Program-made: the position numbers and the translations under genes
Assembly (NCBI GenBank): GCA_027364995.1
Contig: DAHXOG010000038.1
Coordinates: forward strand, 1 to 6,735
Source: Candidatus Mancarchaeum sp.
Lineage (GTDB): Archaea > Micrarchaeota > Micrarchaeia > Micrarchaeales > Micrarchaeaceae
Direction: 5' to 3'
Length of the DNA: 6,735 nucleotides
Shown here: positions 1 to 5,967 of the stretch, piece after piece
Numbering within the stretch: the stretch's first letter is position 1
Layout: each line of letters begins with the position of its first letter
Notes under the pieces: model-generated
What the model saw: the letters and a program-made list of their open reading frames with translations, nothing else
What the model was told of the DNA's origin: nothing
Database searches by the model: none

Positions 1-303
1 CTTTTCCGCAAACCTTGCCATTTCCAAAGTTTCCGCAATGGAATTCCTGCCCACGCCTGGCAGCAGCTTAACTCCTTTGGACATCGTTTCGGAAAAATAT
101 CCTATTGCCGTTTTATGCTCATCCAATGTCATAAAGGAGAAGCATCCCGTAGAGCCTGCCGGGAATACTGCCTTTACTCCTTCGCTCCCTACAAAACTGT
201 TCAGTTTTGCTATTGCCTCATAATCTATTTTACGATTATCAAAAGGCGTTATGGCAGGAGTTATTATCCCGTCCAATCCCTTTGCAAACTCATTGCTAAC
301 CAC
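1..303 (-). CDS. kdgA: 2-keto-3-deoxygluconate aldolase, DapA family (N-terminal part, runs off left edge)
   Basis: The reverse strand encodes 101 codons of a Schiff-base class I aldolase of the dihydrodipicolinate synthase / N-acetylneuraminate lyase family. The expected reaction is cleavage of 2-keto-3-deoxygluconate to pyruvate and glyceraldehyde. Seen directly: the N-terminal barrel strand GIITPAITPF (residues 12-21) and the substrate-loop motif FPAGSTGCF (47-55). The latter matches the GSTG form I remember from Picrophilus-type KDG aldolases rather than the GTTGE of bacterial DapA. PGVGRNS (82-88) is the next strand. The catalytic lysine lies beyond the window. The start is a GTG at 303-301: an in-frame TGA sits immediately upstream and GGTG (312-309) lies five bases before it. 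It is divergent from a gluconate dehydratase, which makes its presumed substrate and favours KDG aldolase over lysine-pathway DapA. Specificity (KDG, phosphorylated KDG or the galactose epimer) cannot be read from this fragment. Confidence 0.85.
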   Translation of the reverse strand, partial: MVSNEFAKGLDGIITPAITPFDNRKIDYEAIAKLNSFVGSEGVKAVFPAGSTGCFSFMTLDEHKTAIGYFSETMSKGVKLLPGVGRNSIAETLEMARFAEK

Positions 304-377
304 TCAAGCACCACAATATACACATTATACAAAAATCTATTTAGCAGTTAACTGTAAATAATGGGAATGGTGGTTAC
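304..377. promoter_or_regulatory. Divergent promoter region between kdgA and gnaD, with palindrome
   Basis: These 74 bp separate the oppositely transcribed aldolase and gluconate dehydratase genes and must hold both promoters. AT-rich TATA-like candidates lie at about 322-345: plus strand CATTATACAAAAAT and minus strand GCTAAATAGATTTTT. Several register choices are possible, so no transcription start is assigned. A perfect 10-bp palindrome CAGTTAACTG lies at 345-354, overlapping the likely minus-strand TATA and the plus-strand start region. It is a reasonable operator for a shared regulator, but it is short and could be chance. Ribosome sites flank the region: GGTG at 312-309 on the minus strand for the aldolase and GGTGG at 369-373 for the dehydratase. 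Confidence 0.45.
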
Positions 378-1610
378 ATGCCTAAAATTTCGAATGCTGA
401 AATATTTGTTTTGGGCGAAACAAATGCGGAGAAGTCAAGCCCGTGGAGTTCTACGATAATAGTGCTCAAGCTCACAACAAGCGATGGTGTAGTCGGTTAC
501 GGAGAAGCGCCAACAACGATGATGACGCTTCCTGTATACGAGGAGATGAGGGAGGTAGCAAGGGTCTTTAAAGGCAAAGAGGCTACTGAAATAGAAAAGA
601 ACTACATGGATTTCTACAAGCACTCATTTTACCTGCCGGTTTCCATGGAGACTACGTCTGCATTAAGCGCATTCGAAATGGCATCGTGGGATATACTGGG
701 CAAGATATACGGAATGCCTGTGCATAAGGCTTTTGGCGGTGCTATAAGGGATAAGATACGCGCGTATGCCAATGGATGGTACGACGGCTGCATAACCGCA
801 AGCGATTTCGTAAAAAGCGCAAAAAATGTGGTGAGAATGGGCTTTACCGGCGTAAAGTTCGATCCGTTTGGGGATGCGTATGATAACATAGACTCGGAGC
901 ATATAGAAAACGCCGCACATATAGTCGGGGCATTAAGGGAAGAATTTCCCAAGCTTGACTTGATGATAGAATGCCATGGCAGGTTCAATGCAAATTCCGC
1001 CATGAGGGTAGCAAGGGCCATTAAGCCGTTTAAGCCTCTTTTTATGGAAGAGCCGGTTCACCCTGACCAGTTCAACGGGCTTATGAGGTTCAGGGAATAT
1101 TCGCGCATACCTGTTGCGCTTGGCGAAAGGGTGCTTGACAGGAATTTGTTCCTGAATTATATGAAGTCCAATGCAATGGACGTTATACAGCCTGACATAA
1201 CCAATTTCGGAGGGCTCATGCAGGGCAAGAGCGTGGCCGACATGGCTTATTCATTCGGGATAGAAGTCGCATACCACAACGCATTCGGACCGATACAGAC
1301 TGCAGCTACGCTTAACCTTGATTACACAATACCGAACCTGTTGATACAGGAGAGCTTTGAGGCCTTCTGGCCAGAATGGAAAAAGAAACTCGTTAAATCG
1401 GGTTATAGCCTAGAGGATGGATATTTCACGCTTTCTAGGGATAAGCCCGGTCTAGGTATAGACATTAACGAGCGCATATTGGAGGAATACAAGGTTTCGG
1501 GCATGGAGCCATTCAACGAAAGCGAGCCAGCATGGGCAGTTGGCGGAACGTTTAAGCCTATTGCAAAGGATGGCAGTAAGGATAATATTTCGCATAGAAA
1601 GAGCAGATGA
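378..1610 (+). CDS. gnaD: D-gluconate (possibly also galactonate) dehydratase, enolase / mandelate racemase superfamily
   Basis: This 410-aa cytoplasmic enzyme is predicted to dehydrate D-gluconate to 2-keto-3-deoxygluconate in the Entner-Doudoroff route. It resembles the Sulfolobus gluconate dehydratase nearly end to end as I remember that sequence: YANGWYDGC (130-138), VKFDPFG (159-165), HGRFNANSA (200-208), FMEEPVH (222-228), VALGER (246-251) and YHNAFG (299-304). An N-terminal capping domain (about 1-125) precedes the barrel. By superfamily analogy the Mg ligands are E198, E224 and E250, the Asp-His catalytic pair is D273 (QPD) and H300 (YHN), the basic residue on the other face is K160, and E325 closes the site. 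All are present, so the enzyme looks intact. The start ATG has GGTGG four bases upstream. The last 15 or so residues are a basic tail that the Sulfolobus protein lacks. The Sulfolobus enzyme also accepts galactonate, so the substrate range is open. The IlvD-type gene follows after 9 bp. Confidence 0.92.
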   Translation: MPKISNAEIFVLGETNAEKSSPWSSTIIVLKLTTSDGVVGYGEAPTTMMTLPVYEEMREVARVFKGKEATEIEKNYMDFYKHSFYLPVSMETTSALSAFEMASWDILGKIYGMPVHKAFGGAIRDKIRAYANGWYDGCITASDFVKSAKNVVRMGFTGVKFDPFGDAYDNIDSEHIENAAHIVGALREEFPKLDLMIECHGRFNANSAMRVARAIKPFKPLFMEEPVHPDQFNGLMRFREYSRIPVALGERVLDRNLFLNYMKSNAMDVIQPDITNFGGLMQGKSVADMAYSFGIEVAYHNAFGPIQTAATLNLDYTIPNLLIQESFEAFWPEWKKKLVKSGYSLEDGYFTLSRDKPGLGIDINERILEEYKVSGMEPFNESEPAWAVGGTFKPIAKDGSKDNISHRKSR

Positions 1611-1619
1611 GATGGTAAA

Positions 1620-3296
1620 ATGTATAATACAAAAGCAAGATCAAGAAAGCTTTACGACGGCCCTTACAGATCGCCAAACAGGGCATACATGAAAGCCATG
1701 GGATTATCGGATTCGGATTTGCAAAGGCCTATGGTTGGAGTAGGAGTTGCATGGAGCGAAGCAGGGCCTTGCAACCTCCACACCATGGATTTAGGCAGGA
1801 AGGCCAAGGAGGGGGTTTACTACAATAAGGGCACTCCGAGGATGTTTTCAACTCCACTTGTGATAGATGGGGTAGCCATGGGCTACGAAGGCATGAAATA
1901 CTCGCTGGTAAGCAGGGAGATTATAGCGAACACTGTGGAAATGACAATAAACGCACATGCATATGACGCTTTTGTCGGGATATCCGGCTGCGACAAGACA
2001 ACTCCTGCCATGCTGATGGCGGCAGCGAGGCTCAATATACCGTCAATAGTCTTGTACGGCGGCTCAAATTCCAACGGATATCTGAATGGCAAGGAGCTAA
2101 CAATGGAGGATGTTTTCGAGGCTGTTGGGAAATTCGCAGGAAAAAGGATTTCTGCAGAGGAGCTGAAGGAGCTTGAAAATAATGCGATACCCGGTATAGG
2201 CACATGTGCAGGCCTATTTACTGCAAATACGATGGGTACTATGGCAGAGGCATTGGGCATGGCGTTGCCTGGAAGCTCCGCCCCGCCAGCTGTCGAAGGC
2301 GTAAAATACGATTACGCATACCAGTCAGGCAAAACCGTAATGCAGCTTTTGGAGAACGGGATTAAGCCAAGGGACATAATGACTTATGACGCTTTTGAAA
2401 ACGCAATAACAACACTAATGGCGATGGGAGGCTCCACAAACGTAGTCATGCATTTGATAGCAATAGCGCACGAGGCAGGAATAAAGCTAACACTGAACGA
2501 TTTCGACAGGATAAGCTCAAAGGTCCCTGAAATAGCTAACATGAGACCCGGCGGCGCCCATACAATGGAAGACCTTTTCAGGGTCGGCGGAGTGCCATTA
2601 GTAATCAAAAAGCTGCTTGATTCAAAGCTCATACATGGGAACGCACTCACCGTAACCGGAGAGAGCGTGTCGAAAAATATGGCAAAAATGAAAATAAAAG
2701 AGCAAAAGAACGATGTTGTTTCCGATACCGTTAAGCCATATCATAATCGCGGTGGAATACGGATCCTTAAAGGCAGCCTTGCTCCGGATGGCGCTGTAAT
2801 AAAGGTGGCTGCGGCAAAGATCACAAAACTAAAAGGCCCTGCTGTCGTATTCGATTCCGAAGAAGATGCATTTAAGGGGGTTACCAATGGCAATGTAAAG
2901 TCCGGGGATGTTGTAGTAATAAGGTATGAAGGGCCCAAGGGTGGACCAGGCATGCGCGAGATGTTGTCCGTTACGGCTGCAATAATAGGGAAGGAATTGG
3001 GAACTAGCGTAGCCATGGTTACCGATGGCAGGTTTTCTGGTGCGACAAGAGGCCTCATGATAGGTCACGTAACGCCGGAAGCTTATGTCGGCGGTCCATT
3101 GGCTGTAGTAAAGAATAGGGATATTATATCCATAGACTGTGATAAAGGCACTTTGGATATATTAATATCAAAGGACGAGCTCGATTCAAGAATGTCTTCG
3201 TGGAAGCAGCCAAGACCAAAGCACCCTACGGGATTGCTTGCTCAATACGCCAAGCTCGTATCAAGCGCATCCGAAGGCGCCATACTGAGCCCATGA
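1620..3296 (+). CDS. ilvD: IlvD/Edd-family dihydroxy-acid dehydratase (possible sugar-acid dehydratase)
   Basis: A 558-aa iron-sulfur dehydratase, full length for archaeal IlvD. It would convert 2,3-dihydroxy-isovalerate or -methylvalerate to the 2-keto acids of valine and isoleucine synthesis. Cluster ligands are visible at C51 (AGPCN), C124 (GCDKTTPA) and C196 (GTCAGLFTANTM). The three-cysteine pattern fits the 2Fe-2S branch. D83, D125 and E447 are the likely Mg ligands, K126 the lysine carbamylated in relatives, and S473 in DGRFSGATRG the expected catalytic serine alkoxide. The second domain begins near 380 (GGIRILKGSLAPDGAVIK). It closely resembles Sulfolobus dihydroxy-acid dehydratase, an enzyme reported also to dehydrate gluconate and other sugar acids. 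GATGGT (1611-1616) precedes the ATG, and the 9-bp gap after gluconate dehydratase implies co-transcription. With no other ilv gene in view and sugar-acid neighbours, a role in sugar-acid dehydration is possible. Family assignment is firm, substrate is not. Confidence 0.9.
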   Translation: MYNTKARSRKLYDGPYRSPNRAYMKAMGLSDSDLQRPMVGVGVAWSEAGPCNLHTMDLGRKAKEGVYYNKGTPRMFSTPLVIDGVAMGYEGMKYSLVSREIIANTVEMTINAHAYDAFVGISGCDKTTPAMLMAAARLNIPSIVLYGGSNSNGYLNGKELTMEDVFEAVGKFAGKRISAEELKELENNAIPGIGTCAGLFTANTMGTMAEALGMALPGSSAPPAVEGVKYDYAYQSGKTVMQLLENGIKPRDIMTYDAFENAITTLMAMGGSTNVVMHLIAIAHEAGIKLTLNDFDRISSKVPEIANMRPGGAHTMEDLFRVGGVPLVIKKLLDSKLIHGNALTVTGESVSKNMAKMKIKEQKNDVVSDTVKPYHNRGGIRILKGSLAPDGAVIKVAAAKITKLKGPAVVFDSEEDAFKGVTNGNVKSGDVVVIRYEGPKGGPGMREMLSVTAAIIGKELGTSVAMVTDGRFSGATRGLMIGHVTPEAYVGGPLAVVKNRDIISIDCDKGTLDILISKDELDSRMSSWKQPRPKHPTGLLAQYAKLVSSASEGAILSP

Positions 3297-3356
3297 ATAT
3301 TATAATTTAATACGATGCACATGTCAATTAACCGTGCCTTTTGTAAAACAAAAAGC

Positions 3357-3395
3357 AAAAAATTATAGAATCAGCACACAAATAGTTGTGATAGT
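3357..3395 (+). promoter_or_regulatory. Promoter of the surface-protein gene with inverted repeat
   Basis: In the 99-bp gap after the IlvD-type gene, an A-rich stretch followed by AATTATAG (about 3361-3368) looks like an archaeal BRE/TATA element. At normal spacing, initiation would fall a few bases before the ATG. Between it and the start lies an inverted repeat CACAA-atag-TTGTG (3377-3390). It overlaps the expected start of transcription and the weak ribosome site GTGAT (3388-3392), a suitable place for a repressor, though five-base arms are short. The rest of the gap (3297-3356) is AT-rich with no gene or strong terminator seen. Confidence 0.4.
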
Positions 3396-4415
3396 ATGAT
3401 GCGTTTCTTTACCATAATAATATCGTTAACGATATTCTTGTCGATAACGAGCATAGCGGCATCACAGTACTATCCTACTTCAAACGAGAGCGGTGCCTTC
3501 TTTAACGGCTCTGAAGTAACCTATGTATACACCGGGAATTACTCTTGTTATCCTCCTTTAAGCTCCGTAGCACAAAACCTTACCATAAACCAGTCAAAGT
3601 ACGATTGTTACGCCGGTATAAAATCAGCGCAATCGAACCTCATCCCTGATTGGATATTGGTACCTGCATATGCAGGCATGACAATATTCGGTATCAATTC
3701 ATCAAACGGCATGCCAGTTTTCATGAATAAAACCGTATATACCAATTGCGGATCTGGCAATACCAATACCAGATGCCAGGCAGATCCGCAGTACATTTAT
3801 TCCCCCGAATTTACTGCAATAGAGAACTATTCCAAAACCAACAGCATAGATGGCAAGCCATACGGCATTCTGCCTCTGCCAGCGCATTCGCATCTGGTGA
3901 ACAACACATTTCACAATGACCTGATACCTTGGTATGTAATAATCGTGTATGTATTTGATCCTAATATAATGCCTAATGCGACAAATGGCAAATGCACTGC
4001 ATTAGTAGCATCGAATGTAACTAATCCAACTGGGAATTGCCTCACATCTGCAAATGCGATAAGGCGTGCATTAACTACATACGACAATGCAACAGCCAAT
4101 TCAAATACTGGCAACCCGATATGGGAAGCCCTTGGCAAGCCGAAAACAGAGGTTTACATACCAAACGCCACTAACGCGTCACAGTTTGGAAATCCTAATA
4201 CAAATATAGTCATACCATTCGCAGTGAAAAGCATTGATTTTTACTCTGCCAAAACCAATTCCAATACAACCTCAACCACAACAATAATACAGCATAATAT
4301 AAAATATGGAATAAGCCCAGACGTATATTACGCAGTAATTGCATTGATTATAATTCTGGCAATAATAATGATTTACCGGAAAGCCAAAGCAAATACACGT
4401 ATTTCCAAAAAATAA
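3396..4415 (+). CDS. Secreted, C-terminally membrane-anchored, sequon-rich surface protein of unknown function
   Basis: I do not recognise the family of this 339-aa protein. Residues 1-23 form a typical signal peptide: positive start MMR, hydrophobic core, small residues IAAS before the likely cleavage. A single transmembrane segment at about 311-327 is followed by a basic tail (RKAKANTRISKK). The bulk is therefore outside the cell with the tail inside. The outer part has about 15 N-glycosylation sequons (N30, 37, 48, 61, 65, 101, 111, 144, 169, 194, 207, 231, 257, 260, 290). It is rich in Asn, Thr, Ser and Tyr. Six cysteines at 51/71, 118/127 and 200/215 are spaced as if forming three local disulfides. 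A Thr/Ser/Asn stretch (286-297) forms a stalk before the membrane. This architecture suits an archaeal S-layer-associated or other cell-surface glycoprotein. The second Met (3399) may be the real start, being better spaced from GTGAT. Confidence 0.75.
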   Translation: MMRFFTIIISLTIFLSITSIAASQYYPTSNESGAFFNGSEVTYVYTGNYSCYPPLSSVAQNLTINQSKYDCYAGIKSAQSNLIPDWILVPAYAGMTIFGINSSNGMPVFMNKTVYTNCGSGNTNTRCQADPQYIYSPEFTAIENYSKTNSIDGKPYGILPLPAHSHLVNNTFHNDLIPWYVIIVYVFDPNIMPNATNGKCTALVASNVTNPTGNCLTSANAIRRALTTYDNATANSNTGNPIWEALGKPKTEVYIPNATNASQFGNPNTNIVIPFAVKSIDFYSAKTNSNTTSTTTIIQHNIKYGISPDVYYAVIALIIILAIIMIYRKAKANTRISKK

Positions 4416-4448
4416 AGAAGAATATTTATTACTTAAATCCGATTTAAT

Positions 4449-4477
4449 CGCATATAATGCGATGCCGCAATAGGCAT
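4449..4477. promoter_or_regulatory. Two abutting inverted repeats in the HTH-CBS promoter (candidate operator)
   Basis: The 75-bp gap before the HTH-CBS gene contains CGCAT-ata-ATGCG (4449-4461). It is followed immediately by ATGCC-gcaata-GGCAT (4462-4477). Both have perfect 5-bp arms and share the GCAT/ATGC element. The first encloses CATATAATG, the best TATA-like sequence here, about 30-40 bp before the ATG. Binding of a dimeric HTH protein would block TBP access. Self-regulation by the downstream gene is the simplest reading, but it is inferred from position alone. Confidence 0.45.
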
Positions 4478-4490
4478 AATATGGATATAT

Positions 4491-5015
4491 ATGTATCAAT
4501 TTCCACCTCTGGGTTCCATAAAGATAAGAAGGAAAAAACTGGGGCTGACACAACAATCCCTGTCTAAGCAGGTTGGGATAAGTCAATCCTTACTCGCAAA
4601 AGTCGAGGCGGGGCAAGTAATACCTAATTACGAAATAGCGAGCAGACTATTCGAAAAGCTTGACGAATTGGAGAATTCCGATTCCAAGAAAGTATACGAA
4701 GTTGCCAACAGAAAGGTTATCATACTCAAGCACGACGACTCCGTATCCAAGGCAATACGCATAGCCATCAAGAACGGAATATCGCAATTCCCGATAGAAA
4801 AGGACGGCAAGATAGTCGGAGCAATAACGACATCTGACCTGCTCGATGCAAATAAAAAAGACATGCTTGAAAACTACATATCATACGTTATGCCAATTGT
4901 GAACAAGAACATGCCAGTTTCTACAGTACGTACCATGCTTAAAAGCAGTCGGGCCGTGCTCGTCGAGGATTTCGGCAAGATAGTAGGCATAGTAACGCCA
5001 GAAGAAGTGCTATAA
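4491..5015 (+). CDS. HTH (XRE-type) transcriptional regulator with two C-terminal CBS domains
   Basis: A 174-aa predicted DNA-binding regulator of the archaeal class that joins an XRE helix-turn-helix to a CBS pair (COG3620-like architecture). The HTH covers about residues 9-58: IKIRRKKLGLTQQSLSKQVG, then ISQSLLAKVEAG with the recognition helix, and IPNYEIASRLFEKL. A short linker leads to CBS1 (about 70-118, with FPIEKDGKIVGAITTSDLL) and CBS2 (about 128-174, with AVLVEDFGKIVGIVTPEEVL). CBS pairs usually bind adenosine-containing ligands, so an energy or cofactor signal is likely to control DNA binding, but the ligand cannot be read here. No strong ribosome site precedes the ATG, suggesting a leaderless or near-leaderless mRNA. 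Two inverted repeats lie just upstream. Its stop codon is one base from that of the convergent isopentenyl phosphate kinase gene. Targets are unknown; the gene itself is the first candidate. Confidence 0.9.
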   Translation: MYQFPPLGSIKIRRKKLGLTQQSLSKQVGISQSLLAKVEAGQVIPNYEIASRLFEKLDELENSDSKKVYEVANRKVIILKHDDSVSKAIRIAIKNGISQFPIEKDGKIVGAITTSDLLDANKKDMLENYISYVMPIVNKNMPVSTVRTMLKSSRAVLVEDFGKIVGIVTPEEVL

Positions 5016-5026
5016 ATTATTTTTCT
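5016..5026 (+). terminator. Possible T-rich terminator of the HTH-CBS gene
   Basis: ATTATTTTTCT directly follows the HTH-CBS stop codon and contains a run of five T. Archaeal termination commonly needs only such a T tract. It lies within the 3' end of the opposing kinase gene, so any readthrough would be antisense to it. There is no hairpin and the tract is short. Confidence 0.25.
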
Positions 5027-5835
5027 ACCTTTGTATAAAGTTCGGGGCTTGCTATTCCCAAAAGCATGGCCCTGAGCATTCCAGGCCTTTTCAGGTTGAA
5101 TATGTAACCCTCTGCCCCAGTCCTTTTGCAGGTTTCATACAATAATGATAATTTTGTATTCATGCCCCCAGTAACGTCTATTCTCCTTTTGGAAACCCCA
5201 GTGCCTTTAAGCACATTTTCTATATTCGAGCCATTTATTGCATTTATGTGCTCGGCGTCTCTGTATTCATTGGGATCAGAAGTGAAAATCCCGTCAGTAT
5301 CGGATCCGTAAAATATCTTTTTAGGCACAAATCCCTTGGACATGAAATCCAAGACCTTTTCAGTAGAGGCTATTGATACGCCCTTGTCCATATCTATCAC
5401 AACATCGCCATGCACTACGGGTATAAAGCCATTTTCCAATGCAGTGCTGATATGCTTATAAAATCCTTCGCTTATGGCGTTGCCTGAAGAGACAGAAAAT
5501 CCAGAGGGAGAAAATGGGTATAAAGGCATGTCAAGCTTTATCCCTTCATTTATGAATTCATCGTCAAGGCGCTTCGCAGTCATATGCGTTATTATGGCCC
5601 CAACCCTGCTGTTCTCGTATTTCAGACCGTCATTTACCTTATACTGGGCAGCAGGTACGTGGGCGAAAGACCCACTACCGTGCCCAATTATAAGGTTGAA
5701 CCCACCCGAGGATATTGCTTCTTTTATTTCGCTTAATATTGTAGCTATAGTAACCTCCCCGGAAGCCAGTGTATTTGGCTTTGAAAGGTCAGTTATTGCA
5801 CTACCGCCTACCTTAAGCAAGTATAAATCCTTCAT
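5017..5835 (-). CDS. ipk: Isopentenyl phosphate kinase (amino-acid-kinase fold)
   Basis: A 272-aa cytoplasmic kinase predicted to phosphorylate isopentenyl phosphate with ATP to isopentenyl diphosphate, the last step of the archaeal alternative mevalonate pathway feeding ether-lipid synthesis. Motifs in order: LKVGGSAIT (7-15); GHGSGSFAH (51-59), whose last residue H59 corresponds to the substrate-phosphate-binding histidine that marks the IPK group; IPVVHGDVVID (138-148); YGSDTDGIFTSDP (176-188); and DVTGGMNTK (220-228). The start at 5835 is preferred because GGTAGG lies just upstream and homologues begin a few residues before the KxGGS motif. An in-frame ATG at 5868 would add 11 residues. 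Odd point: the SGDD motif I recall from Methanocaldococcus and Thermoplasma enzymes reads STEK here (157-160). A different amino-acid-kinase substrate is less likely because of H59. No other mevalonate gene is in the window. Confidence 0.88.
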   Translation of the reverse strand: MKDLYLLKVGGSAITDLSKPNTLASGEVTIATILSEIKEAISSGGFNLIIGHGSGSFAHVPAAQYKVNDGLKYENSRVGAIITHMTAKRLDDEFINEGIKLDMPLYPFSPSGFSVSSGNAISEGFYKHISTALENGFIPVVHGDVVIDMDKGVSIASTEKVLDFMSKGFVPKKIFYGSDTDGIFTSDPNEYRDAEHINAINGSNIENVLKGTGVSKRRIDVTGGMNTKLSLLYETCKRTGAEGYIFNLKRPGMLRAMLLGIASPELYTKVEK

Positions 5836-5888
5836 AATGCCTACCAAAATTTCAACGATAAAATGCATAACCCAAGCTTACCGAGCTT

Positions 5889-5927
5889 AAAGCTACACAT
5901 CTTCTTTTATCGGGTCATATATATTAT
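5889..5927 (-). promoter_or_regulatory. Promoter of the isopentenyl phosphate kinase gene
   Basis: On the minus strand the sequence TATAATATATATGACC (about 5927-5912) is a strong TATA-like element. Initiation about 25 bases downstream would fall near 5890-5895, leaving a leader of some 20 bases to the ATG at 5868 or 55 to the preferred ATG at 5835. Just upstream (5938-5953) is a small inverted repeat GACAA-cgtcta-TTGTC, which may be regulatory or the remnant end of the upstream transcript. Nothing else was seen between 5836 and 5967. Confidence 0.4.
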
Positions 5928-5967
5928 ACATAATGTGGACAACGTCTATTGTCAAACATCAGGGAAA

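Noticed and set aside
629..1021. Minus-strand open frame of 130 codons inside gluconate dehydratase
   Set aside because: It is a shadow of a strongly conserved enzyme gene on the other strand; its translation shows no motif and merely mirrors the sense codons.
1883..2260. Minus-strand open frame of 125 codons inside the IlvD-type gene
   Set aside because: It overlaps the conserved Fe-S motifs on the sense strand and has no independent support.
3339..3357. Dyad TTTTGT-aaa-ACAAAA after the IlvD-type gene as a terminator
   Set aside because: It is all A/T-type pairing of 6 bp with no following T tract on the coding strand and lies just before the next promoter, so it is not convincing.
3663..3676. 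Perfect 14-bp palindrome CCTGCATATGCAGG
   Set aside because: It lies in the middle of the surface-protein coding region, encodes part of PAYAGM and has no regulatory context; probably chance.
4272..4586. Minus-strand open frame of 104 codons across the end of the surface-protein gene and the start of the HTH-CBS gene
   Set aside because: It spans two well-supported genes and an intergenic promoter; its Tyr/Cys-rich translation looks like antisense of AT-rich DNA.
5836..5868. Upstream ATG at 5868 as the start of the isopentenyl phosphate kinase
   Set aside because: It would add 11 residues not expected in the family and lacks a ribosome site, whereas GGTAGG precedes the ATG at 5835; kept as an alternative only.
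5474..5890. Plus-strand open frame of 138 codons opposite the isopentenyl phosphate kinase gene
   Set aside because: It is antisense to a gene with clear kinase motifs, has no recognisable domain and no promoter or ribosome site of its own.
5938..5953. Small inverted repeat GACAA-cgtcta-TTGTC considered as a terminator for the 160-aa gene
   Set aside because: The stem is only 5 bp and is not followed by a T run on the minus strand, so it is mentioned only with the kinase promoter.
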